From Candidatus Obscuribacterales bacterium (GTDB taxonomy: Bacteria > Cyanobacteriota > Vampirovibrionia > Obscuribacterales > Obscuribacteraceae), in contig JAHBVO010000003.1 in the NCBI GenBank assembly GCA_019637435.1, forward strand, positions 744,001 through 808,000: DNA of 64,000 nucleotides, in the 5' to 3' direction. The notes beneath the pieces are model-generated. The model made no database searches. It saw only the letters and a list, made by a program, of their open reading frames with translations, and had not been told where the DNA came from. This document shows, piece by piece, positions 59,172 to 64,000 of the stretch. Position 1 is the first letter of the stretch. Each line of letters opens with the position of its first letter. A program made the translations under genes and the position numbers.

Positions 59172-60704
59172 TTACGGCTTGCGCTTTTTCTTGCGCAATT
59201 TGCGGCTACGACCGAATCCTGCCGGGTTTACGCCGCCTGCGGTCGGCGCTTTGGGCGGTGTTCCAAAGGGGAGGCGCGGCATCCCTCCCGGCATTCCGCC
59301 AGGCATTCCACCTGGCATCCCAGGACCTTTGCCCATTGGGGGCATACCGGGAAATCCACCGGGCATTCCTGGGAAGCCACCGCCTGCGCCGCCCATCATC
59401 ATGGGTCGCATCATATCCATCATCTGTTTCATTTTCTGAAAGTCATTTAACAACTGGCCGATCTGCGCATCTTTGAGACCGCAACCTTTCGCGATCCGGC
59501 GTCGGCGCTGGAAATCGATGAGTTCCGGCTTCTTGCGTTCCGCTTTGGTCATGGAGTTAATAGCTGTCTCATACATCGACATCATCTGTTCGCCGTGCTC
59601 GGCGACGACTTTCTGTTGAGACGAATTGAGACCGAACATACCGCCGACGCCCATCATTTTCATGATGTCGCCAATCGGTCCCATCTTCTTCATCATCTTT
59701 TGCATCTTGATAAACATTTCGAGCGTAAACTCGCCCTTCAGCATGTCCATAGCGACCATCTCGGCTTCCTTCTCGTCGATATTGGCTTGCGCCTTTTCAA
59801 CGAGTGACAGGACGTCGCCCATGTCGAGGATGCGACCGGCCATCCGGTCCGGATAGAAGGTTTCAAGATTGTCGAGTTTTTCACCTGTCGAGATAAATTT
59901 GATTGGTTTACCAACGATTTCTCTCACGGAGAGCGCGGCGCCGCCTCTGGCATCACCGTCCACTTTTGAGAGAATTAAACCAGTCACGTCCAACTGCGTG
60001 TTGAATGTATCTGCGACGTTGACGGCTTCTTGACCAGTCATCGAATCGACGACGAGCAGTTTTTCAATCGGCTCGCAGGCGCGGTCGAGAATCATCAGTT
60101 CTGCCATGAGGGCGGTGTCTACTTGCAGACGACCGGCGGTGTCCAGAATGACAGGGTGTAGTCCTTCTTTCTTGGCGTGTTCAATTGCCTGTTCGGCGAT
60201 TTCTTGAACGTCTGTCTGTCCATGAATTGCGAAGACCGGGACGTCAATTTGTTTTCCGAGCGTTTCAAGCTGCATGATCGCGGCCGGACGTTGAACGTCG
60301 CACGCCACCATCAACGGTTTCATTCCTTCTTCTTTCAGCTTATAAGCCAGCTTCCCGGTTGCGGTCGTCTTTCCACTGCCCTGTAGACCCAGGAGCATGA
60401 TTACAGCCGGTTTCCCATCTAAATTAATAGGAGTGTTCTCGCCACCAAGGATGGTGACAAGCTCGTCATGTACGATTTTGACGAATTGCTGCGTTGGGTT
60501 GACGCCCTCGATCACTTCAGCGCCCAGCGCCTGCTGTCTGACGCGGCTAATGAAGAGCTTGACCACTTTCAAGCTGACGTCCGCTTCAAGCAGCGATTTG
60601 CGAACATCGGCGATCGCCTCCTCGATGTTTTCCGCGGTGAGCTTGGCATCACCTGTAAGGTTGCGGAACGTAGAGTGCAGTTTGTCGGTCAATGTATCGA
60701 ACAT
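59172..60704 (-). CDS. ffh: Signal recognition particle protein (SRP54)
   Basis: A 510-residue GTPase that targets nascent membrane and secreted proteins to FtsY at the membrane. GTPase motifs are GLQGSGKTT at residue 106, LDTAGRLQVD and SKVDGDARGGAA. The methionine-rich M domain follows (QKMMKKMGPIGDIMKMMG, RRRRIAKGCG). The C-terminal 70 residues are an unusual run of M, G and P (GMPGG repeated four times, then basic KLRKKKRKP), which is longer than in E. coli (453 residues). It heads ffh-rpsP-khpA. Confidence 0.97.
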   Translation of the reverse strand: MFDTLTDKLHSTFRNLTGDAKLTAENIEEAIADVRKSLLEADVSLKVVKLFISRVRQQALGAEVIEGVNPTQQFVKIVHDELVTILGGENTPINLDGKPAVIMLLGLQGSGKTTATGKLAYKLKEEGMKPLMVACDVQRPAAIMQLETLGKQIDVPVFAIHGQTDVQEIAEQAIEHAKKEGLHPVILDTAGRLQVDTALMAELMILDRACEPIEKLLVVDSMTGQEAVNVADTFNTQLDVTGLILSKVDGDARGGAALSVREIVGKPIKFISTGEKLDNLETFYPDRMAGRILDMGDVLSLVEKAQANIDEKEAEMVAMDMLKGEFTLEMFIKMQKMMKKMGPIGDIMKMMGVGGMFGLNSSQQKVVAEHGEQMMSMYETAINSMTKAERKKPELIDFQRRRRIAKGCGLKDAQIGQLLNDFQKMKQMMDMMRPMMMGGAGGGFPGMPGGFPGMPPMGKGPGMPGGMPGGMPGGMPRLPFGTPPKAPTAGGVNPAGFGRSRKLRKKKRKP

Positions 60705-60755
60705 GTTTTCGATTCCTCGTTCTCTCAGGACACCTCGGTCGCAATTGCCGAGACT

Positions 60756-62063
60756 TTAGTGAGCCGGTATTAGCTCCTTTATAACCGCAATTTTGTCCTG
60801 GATCTCTTCCGGATAGATGAGCCAGGCTGATTCGTAATTACCATTTACAAGCGCTTCGATTGCGGGCGCGATTTTTGAAAGTTCCGTAGTTATGCCGCCC
60901 TCGGTACGCACGATGATATTCGTTTGTGGATGGGCGTCATCCGGCCGGTAGTAATCGTAAGGGCGGAAGCCGGTCGTCTCGACGCCCAGATAGTAATCTG
61001 GATCGAGCCCGGCAGCTGAAACGAGTCGGCGAGCCTCGCTCTCGATATCCTTGCGCAAACCGGTGTCATTAGAAGGAATGCGGATCGCCTTGAACAGGCG
61101 TCGGTCAAGGAACCTTCTCGACAAATCGGAGAGAATCGGATCCGGATCTTCGACCCAGCGCTTGATGTGATAGTTGATTTGAATATCGTCGAGCTGTTGA
61201 TACTCACTCACTTTTAGCTCTTCGCCCATAAACCACTTTGCTGTTGGTTCATCCACGAAACAAACCGGCCGCGATCTGTCCGCCAAAATTCCTTTGACGC
61301 GTTTGATCAGACTCGCCAGTAACGCTCTCGACGCCAGGTTCTTGCGATGGTAGTAAACCTGTGCGTACATGGAATAGCGCGCGAATAAATAATCCTCTAC
61401 CGCGATCTGTCCTTTTTCGCCGACAACGATGATGCGGTCGTTCTCCTGGTCAATCTCCAGTGAGCGCAAGATTCTGTGCAGCGCAAATAAACCGTATTTG
61501 GTGCCGGTCATGTAGCTGTCTCGAAGCAGATAATCGAATCTGTCGCAGTCCAACTGGCTCGACACTATGTGCGAGACATACTTAGGTTTATACGTCTTCT
61601 TCAACACCTTGACGATAGTGTCAGCGAGATTCGGCATCTCTTTGAAATTGTCCAGCACCTTCCGGACTTGCGTATCACCGGCGATTATTTTGCAGGACCA
61701 GTCTTCATGGTCGTATCCCAGGATTTTTTCCGTTACGTGTGAAAACGGCCCGTGCCCGATGTCGTGAAGAAGAGCCGATGCAAGGATCAGCGGTCGTTTT
61801 TCCGCCATGCCCTCGGTAATTTCCTGCATCTGTTCTACCAGGTTGGACGCCACATGCATGACACCCACTGAGTGAGTGAATCGTGACCCTTCAGCACCCT
61901 GGAATGTGAAATAAGAGACTCCTAGCTGATGAATTCGACGCAGACGCTGAAATTCGGTCGTATCGATCAGATCGATGATCAGTCTTTCCGCGGGATCCTT
62001 CCTGTCAAGAACAATGTCCTGGTGAATCGGGTCAAGATATGTACGTTTTTCCGTTCTATGCAT
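60756..62063 (-). CDS. HD-domain phosphohydrolase (SAMHD1/YwfO type)
   Basis: A 435-residue HD-superfamily enzyme, probably a nucleotide phosphohydrolase or dNTP triphosphohydrolase. The metal motif is H...HD...D: SRFTHSVGVMHVA, SALLHDIGHGPFSHVTE and QLDCDRFDYLLRD, with the family start IHQDIVLDRKDPAERLIIDLI and RLRRIHQLG. It resembles the B. subtilis YwfO group. It precedes ffh on the same strand by about 50 bases, so it may share its transcription. Its ATG (62063) almost coincides with an ATG on the other strand. Confidence 0.9.
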   Translation of the reverse strand: MHRTEKRTYLDPIHQDIVLDRKDPAERLIIDLIDTTEFQRLRRIHQLGVSYFTFQGAEGSRFTHSVGVMHVASNLVEQMQEITEGMAEKRPLILASALLHDIGHGPFSHVTEKILGYDHEDWSCKIIAGDTQVRKVLDNFKEMPNLADTIVKVLKKTYKPKYVSHIVSSQLDCDRFDYLLRDSYMTGTKYGLFALHRILRSLEIDQENDRIIVVGEKGQIAVEDYLFARYSMYAQVYYHRKNLASRALLASLIKRVKGILADRSRPVCFVDEPTAKWFMGEELKVSEYQQLDDIQINYHIKRWVEDPDPILSDLSRRFLDRRLFKAIRIPSNDTGLRKDIESEARRLVSAAGLDPDYYLGVETTGFRPYDYYRPDDAHPQTNIIVRTEGGITTELSKIAPAIEALVNGNYESAWLIYPEEIQDKIAVIKELIPAH

Positions 62064-63171
62064 GTTCTTCCCAAAGCGCAGGTCCGGCGCCCCGAGGCTT
62101 AACCTCTGCTACCGACCCCGCCGGCTTGCGCGAACCACTCTTCCGCAGTCAGAAAAGGTATCCTATTATACTTTTTATACTCAGAGCGGCGCAACCGGTG
62201 GTGAGTCCATTTCAGTCTTTTATCAATTACCTCAAAACCCCTCCAGGCTGGGCGATCTCGTCGGTTTGGCCTTCCGTATGTATCGAAAGAACTGGCGTTA
62301 CCTTTCGGGTCGCCTGCTGGTTCTGTCGCTCTTAGCAAGTGTCGCTGTCGCCATGATTCAGGTTTCCATACTGAATTTCGGTCAGTCTCTCAAGAATAGC
62401 GAAGTGATTTCGCCTCTCGATTTCGGCATGCTCGGCGGCGGTTTAATCATTATTCTGATATGTCAGTACTTTCTTGCGCTCCGTGCGACCGCTATCTATC
62501 GGGAAATGTTCGGGTTGTCCAAAGACTTCGAAGCTGGTCTGGCGTATGCCAAACGTCGCAGATGGGCAGTTTTCTCCGTTTTCACAGTGGGAGCCTCGGC
62601 GCCAATCTTCGTAGCTTTCTATTGTGTGATGATTGCACTGGTGATTTTCGGCGCCAGACTTGCATCGCCTTATGTCGGCACTGCTGCTGTGGAAACCTTT
62701 ATCGTTGTCGGCGGTTTCATCATGGTAGTGCTTATGGTCGTTGCGACGGCAATCACCTTGCTGTTTTCAATGGTTTTGTTCGCAGCGATTTCCAGTGAGG
62801 ACGAACTGAAGTTTCTCAAAGTCATCGTGCGCGCAATTGATTTAACCATCCGCTATCCATTTCGCGGCGGGTCCTACATGTGTCTTCTCGGGCTGGCTGT
62901 CCTTGCCGTCGTGTTCTCGCTGAGTATTTTCTTGATGCCTTTCGAGGCCTGGGAAGCCTACAGGAGCATGAAAAACAGCGAAATGGTCTTGCCTCTATAC
63001 CTGCGCTTTCTTGAAACTATTTCGCAGACCGTCAACAACGTGGTATCGATGGCAGTGGTTTGTGCAGGTGCCGGCCTGTATTACAGAGATGTGCGATTTC
63101 GATCTGAAGGTGCCGATCTGGTTGAAAAGCTGGACAGCATACAGGCGAATAATTCGTTGTCAGGCATTTAG
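62062..63171 (+). CDS. Multi-span membrane protein of unknown function
   Basis: A protein of up to 369 residues with about six spans (RLLVLSLLASVAVAMIQV, GGGLIIILICQYFLAL, FVAFYCVMIALVIFGAR and others). SRLGDLVGLAFRMYRKNWRYL before the first span is typical of proteins of the DUF975/glycerophosphoryl-diester phosphodiesterase membrane-domain style, which begin close to that point. The 62062 start overlaps the other strand's start codon exactly, which is unlikely, so the true start is probably further in, around 62195-62250, perhaps at a rare codon. No function assigned. Confidence 0.6.
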   Translation: MFFPKRRSGAPRLNLCYRPRRLARTTLPQSEKVSYYTFYTQSGATGGESISVFYQLPQNPSRLGDLVGLAFRMYRKNWRYLSGRLLVLSLLASVAVAMIQVSILNFGQSLKNSEVISPLDFGMLGGGLIIILICQYFLALRATAIYREMFGLSKDFEAGLAYAKRRRWAVFSVFTVGASAPIFVAFYCVMIALVIFGARLASPYVGTAAVETFIVVGGFIMVVLMVVATAITLLFSMVLFAAISSEDELKFLKVIVRAIDLTIRYPFRGGSYMCLLGLAVLAVVFSLSIFLMPFEAWEAYRSMKNSEMVLPLYLRFLETISQTVNNVVSMAVVCAGAGLYYRDVRFRSEGADLVEKLDSIQANNSLSGI

Positions 63172-63207
63172 AATGGTCGGACATCAGATTTTTGCGAGGA
63201 TTTGTTC

Positions 63208-64000
63208 ATGCAACTCCACTACATCAATGGCAAGTTCACCAGGGGTAGTGCCACTGAAAGTATCGAAGTAATTAATCCGGCTACGGAAGATGCGATTGAT
63301 TCCGTCCCTCGTGGAACTGAGAAGGATGCTCTTGCCGCTATCGACGCAGCAAAAAACGCTTTTAAATCATGGCGGCGCGTGTCCGCAAATGCGCGCGCAG
63401 AGATGATGCATGAAGCCTCGCATAAGATGAAACAGCATCGCGATGAGATCGTTCGTCTTTTGACTCTGGAACAGGGAAAGCCGGTTCCGGAGAACGAGGA
63501 GGAATTCGAGTGGTTGGTAAATACCTTCGAATATTATGCGGAGCTGGGGCGGCATGAACGCGGTCGTGTCTTGCCTTCCGGAGAGTACAGTCAGTTGAAC
63601 ATGGTGATTAAGGAACCATTCGGCGTAGCCGCCTTGATCGTTCCCTGGAACTATCCGCTATTGTTACTCGCGTGGAAACTGGCTCCGGCTCTTGCTGCCG
63701 GCAACACTGTAATTATCAAGCCGAGCGAGCTTACTCCGCTCTCGACAATCTTGCTGATCGAAAAATGCCTCGACCATTTCCCTGAAGGAGTGATTAACCT
63801 GGTTAATGGCTTTGGTAAGGAAGTCGCAGAGCCAATGGTTCTTCACCGCGATGTGCCGGTAATCGCTTTTACGGGAAGCCTCGCAACCGGACAACGAATT
63901 GCGTCGCTGGCTGCTCCTATGATGAAGAAGTTGCACCTTGAGCTAGGCGGAAAGGATGCTTTCGTTATCGCTGAAGATGCCGATCCTGAGCTGGCTGCAA
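63208..64000 (+). CDS. NAD(P)+-dependent aldehyde dehydrogenase, C-terminus beyond the window
   Basis: An open frame from the ATG at 63208 to the right edge, about 264 codons. GAGGA lies seven bases before the ATG. The protein starts MQLHYINGKFTRGS and has the FAD-free ALDH fold motifs EVINPATEDAIDSVPRG, ALIVPWNYPLLL (NAD site), KPSELTPLSTILL and LELGGKDAF, the glutamate of the active site. The catalytic cysteine would lie beyond the edge. It reads like a general aldehyde dehydrogenase of the succinate-semialdehyde/betaine aldehyde type. It follows the membrane protein by 36 bases. Confidence 0.9.
   Translation, partial: MQLHYINGKFTRGSATESIEVINPATEDAIDSVPRGTEKDALAAIDAAKNAFKSWRRVSANARAEMMHEASHKMKQHRDEIVRLLTLEQGKPVPENEEEFEWLVNTFEYYAELGRHERGRVLPSGEYSQLNMVIKEPFGVAALIVPWNYPLLLLAWKLAPALAAGNTVIIKPSELTPLSTILLIEKCLDHFPEGVINLVNGFGKEVAEPMVLHRDVPVIAFTGSLATGQRIASLAAPMMKKLHLELGGKDAFVIAEDADPELAA

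Noticed and set aside
1..64000. Mobile elements, CRISPR arrays, tRNA or rRNA genes
   Set aside because: No transposase frames, terminal inverted repeats, spaced direct repeats, or conserved tRNA/rRNA sequence were recognised on reading both strands; a tRNA scan or IS search was not possible here.

Overview
The window is about 50% GC and comes from a diderm bacterium: it carries an outer-membrane-barrel-like DUF2490 protein, a probable lipoprotein and several exported proteins. My best guess, by inference only, is the Melainabacteria/Vampirovibrionia group next to Cyanobacteria (for example an Obscuribacterales member). The guess rests on moderate GC, long spacers, many small secreted proteins of unknown family, HEAT-repeat giants and several sulfotransferases beside a cysD/cysNC pair. 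No rRNA, tRNA, CRISPR array or insertion sequence was seen.

Layout. 1-2.3 kb: a secreted beta-rich protein cut by the left edge, a small exported-protein gene with an in-frame TGA, and a secreted unknown. 2.3-12.1 kb: a surface-glycan locus with three sulfotransferases, a beta-propeller, a leucine-rich-repeat protein, a methyltransferase, a WbsX-type protein and an O-antigen type ABC exporter (Wzm/Wzt). 12.1-18 kb: a nucleotidyltransferase plus small-protein pair, a secreted protein, an ammonium transporter, a fourth sulfotransferase and a lipoprotein. 18.1-22 kb: an operon of ATP sulfurylase small subunit, ATP sulfurylase GTPase/APS kinase fusion and a glycosyltransferase. 22.2-30.1 kb: a large HEAT protein, a GT-C-like membrane protein and an SGNH/MBOAT O-acylation pair. 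30.3-36.7 kb: a Nudix hydrolase, two overlapping CNNM/CBS transporters, an Rrf2 regulator with a palindromic operator and a TauE-type exporter, DUF2490, and the PAP phosphatase CysQ. 36.9-49.6 kb: four more large membrane proteins of glycosyltransferase type, an esterase, a phosphotriesterase-family protein, a glycine-zipper protein, and gcvT and gcvH separated by an 846-residue membrane protein. 49.7-57.8 kb: mixed genes including a second HEAT protein, an acyl-CoA dehydrogenase, a TPR protein with two retropepsin-like domains, a family 2 glycosyltransferase and an acetyltransferase. 57.8-64 kb: ffh-rpsP-khpA with a small MshEN-like gene, an HD phosphohydrolase, a membrane protein and an aldehyde dehydrogenase cut by the right edge.

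How it fits together. The main theme is sulfur activation coupled to glycan decoration. CysD and CysNC make PAPS, four different sulfotransferases could use it, CysQ would remove the PAP by-product, and Wzm/Wzt would export a glycan also shaped by a methyltransferase, glycosyltransferases and an MBOAT/SGNH acylation pair. No PAPS reductase or sulfite reductase lies in the window, so the PAPS made here may serve sulfation rather than cysteine synthesis. The product is predicted to be a sulfated, acylated surface polysaccharide; this is inference from gene content, not a demonstrated structure.
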